A DNA stretch of 64,000 nt from an uncultured Ruminococcus sp. (GTDB lineage Bacteria; Bacillota; Clostridia; Oscillospirales; Ruminococcaceae): positions 1 to 64,000 of the forward strand of contig CANQJO010000002.1 of NCBI GenBank assembly GCA_947624255.1, written 5' to 3'. A program made the position numbers and the translations under genes. How positions within the stretch are numbered: position 1 is the stretch's first letter; every line of letters starts with the position of its first letter. The notes beneath the pieces were generated by a model. That model had not been told where the DNA came from. It searched no databases and saw nothing but the letters and a program-made list of their open reading frames with translations. Below, piece after piece: positions 27,841-36,523 of this stretch.

Positions 27841-27868
27841 TGCCGATCAACTTATAAAGGAGTCATTT

Positions 27869-29122
27869 ATGTCTGACTATGTTAAATTCACTGACGAAAT
27901 GAAAAAGACTCATACCATACTTGTGCCGGATATGCTGCCCATACACTTCAAAATGTTCATCAGCATATTTGCGTGTGACGGATACAGAATGAAACTGCTC
28001 CGGAACGACTCACGTGCCGTGGTCGATGAGGGACTGAAAAATGTGCATAACGATGCCTGTTATCCGGCACTGCTTGTCATAGGTCAATTCATGGATGCTC
28101 TCAACAGCGGAAAATACGATCCGGATAAAACGGCACTCCTGATAACTCAGACCGGCGGAGGCTGCCGTGCCTCAAATTATATTTTCCTTTTGAGAAAGGC
28201 TGTGGAGAAAAATTATCCGCAAGTGCCTGTGCTTTCTTTGAATTTCAGCGGTCTTGAAAAGGGAAACTCCATAAAAATGGGACTTCCTACACTTCTGAAA
28301 CTCGTTCATGCCGTGCTTTACGGAGATCTGCTCATGACCTGCTACAACAGGTGCAGAGCATATGAGATCAACAAGGGCGAATCGAAGAAAATGCTCGATA
28401 AATGGGTAAACCGCCTGTGTAATCTTTTCCGCAGTGATAATAAAAAATACATGAAGGCAAAGGTAGTTTATAATGATATACTGAACGATTTTTCTTCTGT
28501 GCCCGTTACGGACGAGGAAAAAATACGTGTAGGCATAGTGGGGGAGATCTATGTGAAATATTCTCCCCTTGCAAACAATCATTTAGAGGATTTTCTGATC
28601 TCTGAGGGCTGTGAGCCGGTAGTGCCGTCACTCATGGAGTTTGTGATGTACTGTGCGGTCACGTCATTCAACAATGCGAAACTGTATAATAATGTCACAA
28701 TGTCATCGAGGATATACCGCATAGCGTACCGGCTTCTGTACACAAAGCAGAAACAGCTCATCAAGGTGATGAAAGATCATGGAGTATTCGAGCCGCCCCA
28801 TGATTTTGAGTATCTGCGCTCTCTTGCGGATAAATACATAAATCAGGGTGTCGTTATGGGCGAGGGTTGGCTTATTCCGGCAGAAATGGCTGCTCTTGCG
28901 AAATCGGGAGTTGAGAACATAATATCGGCGCAGCCCTTTGGCTGTCTGCCAAATCATATTGTCGCAAAGGGAATGTCACGTGCCATAAAGAATGACAATC
29001 CCGATGTGAATATTGTAGCCATAGATTACGATCCCGGAGCAACGAGAGTCAATCAGGAGAACAGGATCAAGCTGATGTTAGCGAATGCAAAGACACCGGG
29101 CAGCAATAAGCGCTCAGGCTGA
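27869..29122 (+). CDS. 2-hydroxyacyl-CoA dehydratase-like protein, companion of the activase
   Basis: Matches in style the C-terminal part of large Clostridial activase proteins and the 2-hydroxyglutaryl-CoA dehydratase D-component family. Features are an N-terminal ILVPDMLPIHFKMFISIFACDGY, NDACYPALLVIGQFMDAL, LITQTGGGCRASNY (Cys residues probably binding a cluster) and IRVGIVGEIYVKYSPLANNHLEDFLISEGCEPVVPS. About 417 residues. Start ATG at 27869 has AAAGGAG 8 nt upstream; the 18 earlier codons in the track overlap the activase gene. Only 28 nt separate the two genes, so they are one operon and probably one complex. The split may be ancestral or secondary. Confidence 0.8.
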   Translation: MSDYVKFTDEMKKTHTILVPDMLPIHFKMFISIFACDGYRMKLLRNDSRAVVDEGLKNVHNDACYPALLVIGQFMDALNSGKYDPDKTALLITQTGGGCRASNYIFLLRKAVEKNYPQVPVLSLNFSGLEKGNSIKMGLPTLLKLVHAVLYGDLLMTCYNRCRAYEINKGESKKMLDKWVNRLCNLFRSDNKKYMKAKVVYNDILNDFSSVPVTDEEKIRVGIVGEIYVKYSPLANNHLEDFLISEGCEPVVPSLMEFVMYCAVTSFNNAKLYNNVTMSSRIYRIAYRLLYTKQKQLIKVMKDHGVFEPPHDFEYLRSLADKYINQGVVMGEGWLIPAEMAALAKSGVENIISAQPFGCLPNHIVAKGMSRAIKNDNPDVNIVAIDYDPGATRVNQENRIKLMLANAKTPGSNKRSG

Positions 29123-29157
29123 GCTGCCTCAAGGACGATCGACAGAAAGGATAAATT

Positions 29158-32100
29158 ATGGCTAAGAAACCGATACGACTTCATTTTATTATATTCCGAT
29201 ACATTCTTGTTTGTTGTATGCTGATAATGCTGCTTCATGGCAGTATTGCAGAAATGGCAGTAAATGCTTCCGATGAAAATAACGAAAAATATAAAGTAGG
29301 TTTTTTTGCTTTTTCGGGTTATCATGATATAGATGAAGATGGAACAAGGAGCGGCTACGGCTATGAATTCTTCCGGAAGATCAGCGTTTTGGACGACTGG
29401 ACGTTTGAATATGCCGAATATGACGTATCCTACGCCGAAAGCCTTGAAATGCTTGCAAACGGCGATCTGGATATTGTAACATCAGTCTCTAAGACACCGG
29501 AACGTGAGAAAATGTTTCTGTTTTCCGAAGAGCCTATCGGTACGAATTCGACTATCTTCACGGTCAAGGAAGGGAATAAGGCTGTCACTGCGGGAGATTA
29601 CTCGACATATAACGGCTTGAAGATCGGAATGCTGAATGGTAATTCCAAAAACAACGATTTTGAAGATTTCGCAGAGGAGCATGATTTCAGCTTTACTCCC
29701 GTTTATTATGCAGCAGAAGATGACCTGACACAGGCTTTGCAGACGGGTGAGGTGGACGGTATCGTTTCGGGAAGTCTGCGCAGGATAAATAATGAGTGGC
29801 TGATAGAATCAATGAACGAGGCGGATTTTTATGTTGCTGTAAACAAGGACAATAAGCAGCTTATGGAGCGGATAAATGCTGCCATTCGGGAGCTTGATGA
29901 AAACGAATCCGACTGGAGGAACGTTCTTCAGCGAAAATACTATTCCAAAGGTTCGGTCGATATAGTTATGCTTTCGGCAGATGAGCGTGCATATCTTGAA
30001 GAACTTCATTCCTCGGGAAGAACGCTCAGAGTGCTGATGAATCCCGACTGTGATCCGTACTCATATTTTGAAAACGGTGAGGCAAAGGGCATTGTGCCCG
30101 AGGTGTTCCGTCATATTGCGGATAAAGAGGGTGTTCCCTACGAGTTTATCGAAACTTCAACACGTGACGAATATTATGAAATGTGTGAAAAGGGCGAGGC
30201 AGATATCGTATTGGATCACACCTCCTCCAATTCGTTGGCAGAGGATCAGGGCTACAAGCTCACCAATGAGTATATGCAGGGGAATATCGCATTGCTGACG
30301 AAAAAAAGCAGCGGCGATATCAAAAAAGTCGCAGCCGTTGAGCGTTCTGATTTTCTGACCGCAAGCATCAGGGAAATTTACCCGGCAGAGAACATCATAT
30401 TCTATAACAGCATGGAAGACTGCATAGATGCCATTGATAAGGGAGAAGCTGATGCACTGCTGATCCCTGCTTACCGGGCAGAGAAAATGATCCGGAATGA
30501 CGTGAAAAACAGGTACTCGTATTCTCTTGTCGGCGATATGACGATACCCTTTGCAATTGCTGTCAAAGACAGCGAGAAGCACGAGCTGATCTCTATCTTC
30601 AATAAAGAACTGAACGCAATGAGCAAGACTGATTTTACCAATATTATCCTAAAGGAATCAGGACTGCAAAACACTGCCGGCAATAAAAGTCTCATTGCGA
30701 TGCTGTATGCAAATCCTGTCTATTTTATAGCTTTGGTGCTGTTTGTTTCGCTTTTCGCCATTATCTGTATAATTTTGCTGATAACCGGACATTCGCAGAA
30801 AATGTTGAAAAAGAAAGTCATGGAGGTCAGCGAAAAATACGAGGCAAAGGAGAAGGAGCTCTCTGATGCACTGGCAATGGCAGATCAGGCAAACCGTGCA
30901 AAGACAACGTTCCTGAATAATATGTCGCATGATATCCGCACGCCTATGAACGCAATAATCGGATTTACCTCACTTGCAGCCACACATCTCGATAATAAGG
31001 AAAAGGCAGGGGATTACATCGCCAAGATCGCACAATCCTCCAATCATCTGCTCTCGCTGATAAATGATGTGCTTGATATGAGCCGTATTGAATCGGGAAA
31101 TGTGGTAATTGAAGAAAAGCCGGAATGTCTTTCCGAAATATTGCAGGGGCTGCGAAACATCATTCAGGCTGATATTCATGCAAAGCATCTTGAACTCTAC
31201 ATTGATACGATAGATGTTACGAACGAAAACATATTCTGTGATAAACTCCGCTTGAATCAGATCCTGCTGAATCTGCTCTCCAACGCTATCAAATTCACAA
31301 ATCCGGGCGGTACGATCTCTCTTAAGGTCACGCAGAGACCGGCAGACGATGATAAGCACAGAAATTATGAATTCGTGGTCAAGGACACGGGTATCGGTAT
31401 GAGTCCCGAGTTTATCAAGACCATTTTTGAACCGTTTACACGTGAGCGCACCTCCACGGTGAGCGGCATTCAGGGTACGGGACTGGGTATGTCCATCACA
31501 AAAAATATTGTGGATATGATGAACGGAACGATCTCTGTAAGCAGCAAGCCGGGCGTTGGTACGGAATTTGTCATAAACCTGACATTCCTGATACAGGGAA
31601 AGCTCTATGAGCCGACTGCTATCAAGGAATTAGAGGGCGCACGCAGCCTTGTCGTAGATGATGATGTCGTAAGCTGTCAGAGCGTAACAAAAATGCTCCG
31701 GCAGATCGGTATGCGCTCGGAGTGGACGATGTACGGAAAGGAAGCCGTTGTCAGAACGCAGGAGGCATATGATATCGGCGATCCCTACAAGCTGTACATT
31801 ATTGACTGGTCTATGCCCGATATGAACGGTATCGAAACGGTAAGGCAGATCCGCAGAGTGATCGGATATGACGCACCTATTATTCTTTTTTCGGCATATG
31901 ATTGGACGGATATAGAGGACGAAGCAAGAACCGCCGGTGTTACGGGTTTCGTAAGCAAGCCGCTGTTTGCAAACGATCTTCATTATACGCTTGACAGAAT
32001 AATCGGCAACGCTGATGACACTGCTGAGAAAAAGCCTGACGATACGAAATTTCAGGGGCAGACAGTCCTGCTTGCCGAGGACAATGAATTGAATCGTGAG

Positions 32101-32430
32101 ATCGCAGTTGAGATACTCAGCAGCATGGGAGTGAACACAGAGACCGCTGAAAACGGCAAAGAGGCGGTAGTAATGCTTTGTGCAGCTCAGCCGGGGCATT
32201 ATAAGATGATACTCATGGACGTGCAGATGCCGGTCATGGACGGATATCAGGCAACGCAGGAGATACGTGCATTGCAAGACCGCAGATATGCCGGAATTCC
32301 CATAGTGGCAATGACAGCAAACGCCTTTGATGAGGACAGACAGATCGCTATTGACGCAGGAATGAACGATCACCTTGCAAAGCCGTTCAAGACCGAACAG
32401 CTCTATAACATTTTGAAACAATATCTGTGA
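29158..32430 (+). CDS. Hybrid sensor histidine kinase with two solute-binding sensor domains
   Basis: Membrane hybrid kinase of 1090 residues. A signal/anchor helix (IIFRYILVCCMLIMLLHGSIAEM) is followed by two periplasmic-binding type 3 domains (about 45-270, KYKVGFFAFSGY and LEMLANGDLDIVTSVSKTPERE; about 285-515, LRVLMNPDCDPYSYFENGEAKGIVPEVFRHIA), one membrane helix (522-545, YFIALVLFVSLFAIICIILLI), HisKA (His591 in NNMSHDIRTPMNAII), HATPase_c (LNLLSNAIKFTNPGG, DTGIGMSPEF, GTGLGMSI) and two receiver domains (phospho-Asp883 in IIDWSMPDMNGIE; Asp1021 in ILMDVQMPVMDGY). It ends with the second receiver and lacks an HPt domain. The tandem SBP3 sensors suggest small-molecule or amino acid sensing. 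No separate output regulator is adjacent. Confidence 0.9.
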   Translation: MAKKPIRLHFIIFRYILVCCMLIMLLHGSIAEMAVNASDENNEKYKVGFFAFSGYHDIDEDGTRSGYGYEFFRKISVLDDWTFEYAEYDVSYAESLEMLANGDLDIVTSVSKTPEREKMFLFSEEPIGTNSTIFTVKEGNKAVTAGDYSTYNGLKIGMLNGNSKNNDFEDFAEEHDFSFTPVYYAAEDDLTQALQTGEVDGIVSGSLRRINNEWLIESMNEADFYVAVNKDNKQLMERINAAIRELDENESDWRNVLQRKYYSKGSVDIVMLSADERAYLEELHSSGRTLRVLMNPDCDPYSYFENGEAKGIVPEVFRHIADKEGVPYEFIETSTRDEYYEMCEKGEADIVLDHTSSNSLAEDQGYKLTNEYMQGNIALLTKKSSGDIKKVAAVERSDFLTASIREIYPAENIIFYNSMEDCIDAIDKGEADALLIPAYRAEKMIRNDVKNRYSYSLVGDMTIPFAIAVKDSEKHELISIFNKELNAMSKTDFTNIILKESGLQNTAGNKSLIAMLYANPVYFIALVLFVSLFAIICIILLITGHSQKMLKKKVMEVSEKYEAKEKELSDALAMADQANRAKTTFLNNMSHDIRTPMNAIIGFTSLAATHLDNKEKAGDYIAKIAQSSNHLLSLINDVLDMSRIESGNVVIEEKPECLSEILQGLRNIIQADIHAKHLELYIDTIDVTNENIFCDKLRLNQILLNLLSNAIKFTNPGGTISLKVTQRPADDDKHRNYEFVVKDTGIGMSPEFIKTIFEPFTRERTSTVSGIQGTGLGMSITKNIVDMMNGTISVSSKPGVGTEFVINLTFLIQGKLYEPTAIKELEGARSLVVDDDVVSCQSVTKMLRQIGMRSEWTMYGKEAVVRTQEAYDIGDPYKLYIIDWSMPDMNGIETVRQIRRVIGYDAPIILFSAYDWTDIEDEARTAGVTGFVSKPLFANDLHYTLDRIIGNADDTAEKKPDDTKFQGQTVLLAEDNELNREIAVEILSSMGVNTETAENGKEAVVMLCAAQPGHYKMILMDVQMPVMDGYQATQEIRALQDRRYAGIPIVAMTANAFDEDRQIAIDAGMNDHLAKPFKTEQLYNILKQYL

Positions 32431-32433
32431 TAC

Positions 32434-32477
32434 AAACAGCACCGCACAAATTTTCCCTGTGCGGTGCTGTTTTTTTA
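32434..32477. terminator. Bidirectional terminator between the hybrid kinase and epimerase genes
   Basis: ACAGCACCGCACA and TGTGCGGTGCTGT form a 13-bp stem around AATTTTCCC, followed by seven T on the plus strand. On the reverse strand the following TTTGT gives a weaker U tract for the converging epimerase gene. Confidence 0.85.
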
Positions 32478-32483
32478 TTGGTA

Positions 32484-33500
32484 TTATGCGTTAAAATCAG
32501 ATTTAAGGGTTTCGATCTTCTCTATCACCTTATCGCACCATTCATCGAACTCGGGATCGTCCTGCTGATACTCCTCGTGGTGCAGAATAAAATTCAGAGT
32601 ATTTTCGATACCCTCTCTGAAGCTGATGACCGGCTTGTAAGAGGGGACAGCACGTTTCAGCTTGCTGTTGTCGAAAATGACCGAATTCGCCTTGTCACCC
32701 ACAAGACTTCCCATGAAATCGAAATCGCCCAGTGCCGCCAAAAGCTCTGAGGAAACGTGGCAGGTATGCAGCTCAACGCCGAGGCAGTCCGCAATTGTCC
32801 GGTAGATCTGATCCCATGTCAGAGTCTCGTCAGATGTGATATGAAAAGCCTCTCCGATCGTGTGCGGATTTCCGATCAATCCGATAAATCCGTTGGCAAA
32901 ATCACGGCTGTCCGTCATTGTCCAGAGTGATGTGCCGTCGCCGTGAATTATCACAGGCTTGCCGCTGAGCATTCTTTTAATGACCTGCCAGCTTCCGTTT
33001 TTGCCGTGTACTCCCAGCGGTACAGACTTTTCGCAGTAGGTGTGACTCGGGCGGACGATCGTTACCGGGAAACCGGTTTCCCGGTACATTTTCATGAGAA
33101 ATTCCTCGCAGGCAATTTTATTTCTTGAATATTCCCAATAAGGATTCGCAAGAGCCGTTCCCTCCGTGATAACGCAGTCCGCAGGCGGTTTGTTGTACGC
33201 AGAGGCAGAGCTGATGAAGATATACTGCTTTGTTTTGCCGTTAAAAAGGCGGTAGTCACGCTCTGCATCTGAGGGCAGAAAGCCGATGAATTCACAAACG
33301 GCATCGAACTGCATACCGATTATTTTTTGCGAGACCAACGCCTCATCGTGAATATCCGCATGAATAAAATTCACATTTTCGGGCAGATCGTGGCTGCTTT
33401 TTCCACGGTTGAGAAGAAAAAGCTCGTGACCGCTCAGAGCGAGTTTTTCGGAAATTGCAGAGCTTATCGTACCTGTGCCGCCGATCATCAATATTTTCAT
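32484..33500 (-). CDS. NAD-dependent epimerase/dehydratase family protein
   Basis: Extended short-chain dehydrogenase/reductase fold. The N-terminal Rossmann motif MKILMIGGTGTISSAISEKLA differs slightly from the standard GxxGxxG; the catalytic Tyr-Lys pair is in YWEYSRNKIACEEFL, and RPSHTY follows as in sugar-nucleotide epimerases. 338 residues. Start at 33500 has AAGGAGG 8 nt upstream; the 10 earlier codons in the track are leader. Substrate cannot be inferred from the neighbours. It follows McrC by about 70 nt on the same strand and could be read from the same transcript, but functional linkage is not implied. Confidence 0.8.
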   Translation of the reverse strand: MKILMIGGTGTISSAISEKLALSGHELFLLNRGKSSHDLPENVNFIHADIHDEALVSQKIIGMQFDAVCEFIGFLPSDAERDYRLFNGKTKQYIFISSASAYNKPPADCVITEGTALANPYWEYSRNKIACEEFLMKMYRETGFPVTIVRPSHTYCEKSVPLGVHGKNGSWQVIKRMLSGKPVIIHGDGTSLWTMTDSRDFANGFIGLIGNPHTIGEAFHITSDETLTWDQIYRTIADCLGVELHTCHVSSELLAALGDFDFMGSLVGDKANSVIFDNSKLKRAVPSYKPVISFREGIENTLNFILHHEEYQQDDPEFDEWCDKVIEKIETLKSDFNA

Positions 33501-33570
33501 ATGTTTCCTCCTTTTCAGACAACACCGCACAGACGAGCGGAGTATGCGCTGTCAGATCTTTCGTATTGTT

Positions 33571-34626
33571 TTACTGCCCGAAATGCTCATCTGCGATCGC
33601 ATTGAGCTGTGCAGCGATCTCTGAGAAATCACGGTTAAGATCAAGTGTCCTGACACTGATCTTGTTTCCGCTCATCTGATAGACATTATCAGGCAGGACA
33701 GCCTCTTCTGTGCGGGCATAAAGCAGCATTCCGGATACCGTGTGCGGCTCATCACCAAATTCGCTGTCCTTGTTCTTCACATAGGTGAAGATCTGGTATA
33801 AATTATTCGAGTGAAGTGTATGTACGTCGTATTTTTCCTGCGTGGTATGGGCATAGTATTTGGCATCTATGATAAGTACCTTGTTTCCCTGTGAAAGCGT
33901 AATATCACTCTGCATGACAGGCAGCATTGTTCCGGCACCATCGTCCAGACTCCACGGTATCCGTGAGGCATTTGCTTTCACCTGCGGACATTCCTTTGCA
34001 TAATATTCAAGAATGAACCTTTCATACAGCCGCTCCATACGCTGCCGATCAATGAATTCCGCCAGCTTATATTCTCCGGGAGATGTAGTCATAAGCATAC
34101 CCTCAAGCACTAACTGACAAAGACCGATGAGCATTCGATATGCGTTATTGTTCCTCTGAAAGCAGATCGAAGACCGGTTAAAAGATGTCGGATCTATCGT
34201 ATCAACATTCGAGAAAAAAAGCATTTCCTTTTTCAGATCTGTCTTATACCTTGTGCTCACCGATGTGCTGCGCAGCAGGAGATCCATCGTTGTTTTCAGG
34301 ATCTGATTAAGCTGATTATTTTCGGAAAGCTCATCATATTCGCAGGTCAGCGCCCGTTTTCTTGCAAGACTATTCCGAATTGTTCCGGCAATATCTATCT
34401 TGCCCCGCATTACTGCCGTGTCCTCCCTGCGGCTCAGATATTCACGGTAGAGTCCCTGTTTCAACAGTCTGCCGATCCCCTTTGTCAGTATAGCGGCAAA
34501 GAGATCATGCAGATTCTCAAACTCCTCTGCCGCCACATTTTCACAGCTCCCCTGCTCCAAAGAAGTGAACGCATAGGAGAGCATATAGTATATATTTTTT
34601 ATGAATATGCTCTTATCCCTTGTCAT
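33571..34626 (-). CDS. mcrC: McrC-like subunit of type IV restriction system
   Basis: Nuclease partner of McrB. The C-terminal PD-(D/E)XK core is visible as PVMQSDITLSQGNKVLIIDAKYY (Asp, then DAK), in the position expected for McrC; N-terminal half has YMLSYAFTSLEQ and MRGKIDIAGTIR typical of the family (McrC and LlaJI-like). 351 residues from ATG 34626 (MTRDKSIFIK), which overlaps the mcrB stop as ATGA. The 10 extra codons in the ORF track run into mcrB. The complex cleaves DNA carrying modified bases at two sites with GTP-driven translocation in the E. coli system; the modification recognised here is unknown. Confidence 0.88.
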   Translation of the reverse strand: MTRDKSIFIKNIYYMLSYAFTSLEQGSCENVAAEEFENLHDLFAAILTKGIGRLLKQGLYREYLSRREDTAVMRGKIDIAGTIRNSLARKRALTCEYDELSENNQLNQILKTTMDLLLRSTSVSTRYKTDLKKEMLFFSNVDTIDPTSFNRSSICFQRNNNAYRMLIGLCQLVLEGMLMTTSPGEYKLAEFIDRQRMERLYERFILEYYAKECPQVKANASRIPWSLDDGAGTMLPVMQSDITLSQGNKVLIIDAKYYAHTTQEKYDVHTLHSNNLYQIFTYVKNKDSEFGDEPHTVSGMLLYARTEEAVLPDNVYQMSGNKISVRTLDLNRDFSEIAAQLNAIADEHFGQ

Positions 34627-36206
34627 TGAAACACACCCTGCAGGATATTCTCCCAACGCCGCAGCTTGACAGCATCATCGAACCAATACTCGGACAGCAT
34701 CGGGAGAATATCAAAATCAACAACGGAATGCAGCCAATCTTCGGTGCAAATGTCTTTGCCGCAGAAATAGCTGTGACCGATGCAAAATCCTTTACCGAGA
34801 GACTTGTCCGATGCGATCTCTCTGTTCAGCTCTTTCACTCTCGAAATAAGCTCATTAAATGTCTCGCTATCCAGCTTTTTTTGATATCGGATAAATCCGT
34901 CGGTGTCGAACCCCGGCTCTATCTCGAAGAAACTGAAACGGCGGCGGAGTGCATAGTCGATCATGGCAAGGCTTCGGTCAGCCGTATTCATCATGCCGAT
35001 GATGTATAGATTTTCCGGAACAGAGAATGTAAGACCGTTGTATGCAAGTGTGGCTTTTGTCCCTCTGTAGTCACGTTCAATGAGCATGAGCAGCTCTCCG
35101 AAAATTTTGCTCATATTGCCACGGTTGATCTCGTCAATGATGAAAAAGAAGTCCTTATCCGGCTGATCGGCGGCTTTTCGGCAGAATCGGTAGAAAATGC
35201 CGTATTTCAATTCAAAGCCGTCCTTGACAGGCTTATATCCCATCATGAGATCTTCATAGGAATAGTTCTGATGAAACTGTACAAATTCGATGCGGCTCTC
35301 GTCCTTCACGCCCATCATAGAATAAGCGAGTCTCTTAGCTGTAAAGGTTTTTCCGACACCCGGCGCTCCTTGCAGGATAATGTTCTTCTTGTTGCGAAGC
35401 ACTGCGACAAGCTTTTCATACCGTGTTTCGGTCATATAGACCTCTTCGAGAAAATCGTGTTTCGTATAAATGCCGGTCAACGTTTCGGAATGAATATCCT
35501 CCTCATCAGGCACAGAGGTGCTCTCCTGCGGGTAATATCGGCTGATGTAAAAGCACACATCAGTGGTCAGTGTTTTAAGCTCCGGATCGGGATAGCAGGT
35601 ATCTGTCAGCCGGCTTTTGATCAAATCGACAAGCTCTGTGTCATGCTTCAATTCTTCGCAGATCTCATCACAGAGCCTATAGAAATTCCTGATATTGTCG
35701 GCATATGCGCCTTTTCTGAACCGGTAGCTGCTATTCAACTCATCTGCTACGGCTTTGATCTCGCCGAACTTATAAATATAATACTTGTCCGGATATCGCA
35801 GCCACAGGTATGTGCTGACGGCGTTTTCATATTGGTAATGCTGACCGGCACCGTTCCCGTATTTTTCAAGGAGAACAGAGGACTGCATCTTAAAGGCATC
35901 AATACGCTCATATATATCCCTGCTCTCATCAAAAAGGGCAATGAACATGGAGCGCACCTCCTCCGGAGCAGTCTTTGCAAATCCGGTGATCATTCGTGCC
36001 GGAAAATTATTCATTGAAGATAGCAAGTTGTATGTCTTTGCAAGGGATCGGGTGAGCATATCGGCAAAATCAGTCTCATTCACATTCCAATTGTCCTGAA
36101 AGCACTTAACAGCCTCCCACTTATATTTTTCGTTGTCCCGGTGCGCAGACACGAGATCCTGTTTGTATTTTACGAGAATATCCCTCAAACGAAATTTGTC
36201 AAACAT
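34623..36206 (-). CDS. mcrB: McrB-like GTPase subunit of type IV restriction system
   Basis: AAA+ motor and specificity subunit. Residues 1 to about 230 form a variable N-terminal region (YENAVSTYLWLRYPDKYYIYKFGEI) that in this family reads the DNA modification. The motor follows: Walker A NIILQGAPGVGKTFTAKRLAYSMMG, Walker B FFIIDEINRGNMSKIFGELLMLIE, the MNTADRSLAMIDYALRRRFSFFEI sensor segment with the NTADR motif linked to GTP use in McrB. 527 residues. RBS GGAGGAAAG precedes ATG, with its own promoter at 36244-36272. Two-gene operon with mcrC. Confidence 0.9.
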   Translation of the reverse strand: MFDKFRLRDILVKYKQDLVSAHRDNEKYKWEAVKCFQDNWNVNETDFADMLTRSLAKTYNLLSSMNNFPARMITGFAKTAPEEVRSMFIALFDESRDIYERIDAFKMQSSVLLEKYGNGAGQHYQYENAVSTYLWLRYPDKYYIYKFGEIKAVADELNSSYRFRKGAYADNIRNFYRLCDEICEELKHDTELVDLIKSRLTDTCYPDPELKTLTTDVCFYISRYYPQESTSVPDEEDIHSETLTGIYTKHDFLEEVYMTETRYEKLVAVLRNKKNIILQGAPGVGKTFTAKRLAYSMMGVKDESRIEFVQFHQNYSYEDLMMGYKPVKDGFELKYGIFYRFCRKAADQPDKDFFFIIDEINRGNMSKIFGELLMLIERDYRGTKATLAYNGLTFSVPENLYIIGMMNTADRSLAMIDYALRRRFSFFEIEPGFDTDGFIRYQKKLDSETFNELISRVKELNREIASDKSLGKGFCIGHSYFCGKDICTEDWLHSVVDFDILPMLSEYWFDDAVKLRRWENILQGVFQ

Positions 36207-36243
36207 GATACTTTCCTCCGATACGTTTTCAACGTCTCAATTA

Positions 36244-36272
36244 TTATATCATATCATGCTGATAATTGCAAG
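36244..36272 (-). promoter_or_regulatory. Promoter of mcrB-mcrC
   Basis: TTGCAA, 17 nt, TATAAT on the reverse strand, about 38 nt before the mcrB start codon; divergent from the trkA promoter. Confidence 0.8.
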
Positions 36273-36314
36273 CGGCGGCTCGGCGCTGTTTTATAAATAT
36301 GTTTCCAAAGCATA

Positions 36315-36343
36315 TTGACAATCAGGAAAAAATGGTGTATTAT
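36315..36343 (+). promoter_or_regulatory. Promoter of trkA-trkH
   Basis: TTGACA, 17 nt, TATTAT. Transcription would start near 36350, putting the structured element at 36362-36507 inside the 5' leader. Confidence 0.75.
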
Positions 36344-36361
36344 AAATGTAACATATGATTC

Positions 36362-36507
36362 AGAGCTTGTCTTCGTAATGCCTGAGCGTAATTTTGCCAA
36401 AGACAAGAAAATTTGAAGCAATACTGTCATGCTGCGGGAACTTTTACGCATTCATCGGCAAGATCTGCCGTAACAGAGTGCGCAATATCCTGCAATGACA
36501 ATTTCTT
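36362..36507 (+). promoter_or_regulatory. Structured leader RNA of trkA-trkH (candidate riboswitch)
   Basis: Helix 1: CTTGTCTT (36366-36373) with AAGACAAG (36400-36407). After the linker AAAATTTG, helix 2: TGTCAT (36426 region) with ATGACA (36495-36500), extended by GGGA/TCCT. Inside helix 2 sit the sequence CTTTTACGCA and a hairpin CGGCA-AGATC-TGCCG, with CGCA pairing TGCG. AATTTCTT just before the ribosome binding site could alternatively pair with AAGAAAATT of the linker, which would allow control of translation start. A second copy of the architecture occurs at 41481-41614. Class not recognised. Confidence 0.6.
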
Positions 36508-36523
36508 AAAAGGGGATCCATGT

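Noticed and set aside
36362-36507. ydaO (c-di-AMP), M-box or TPP riboswitch in the trkA leader
   Set aside because: A GGCTGAG-like block is seen in one copy, but the diagnostic core sequences of these classes are absent.
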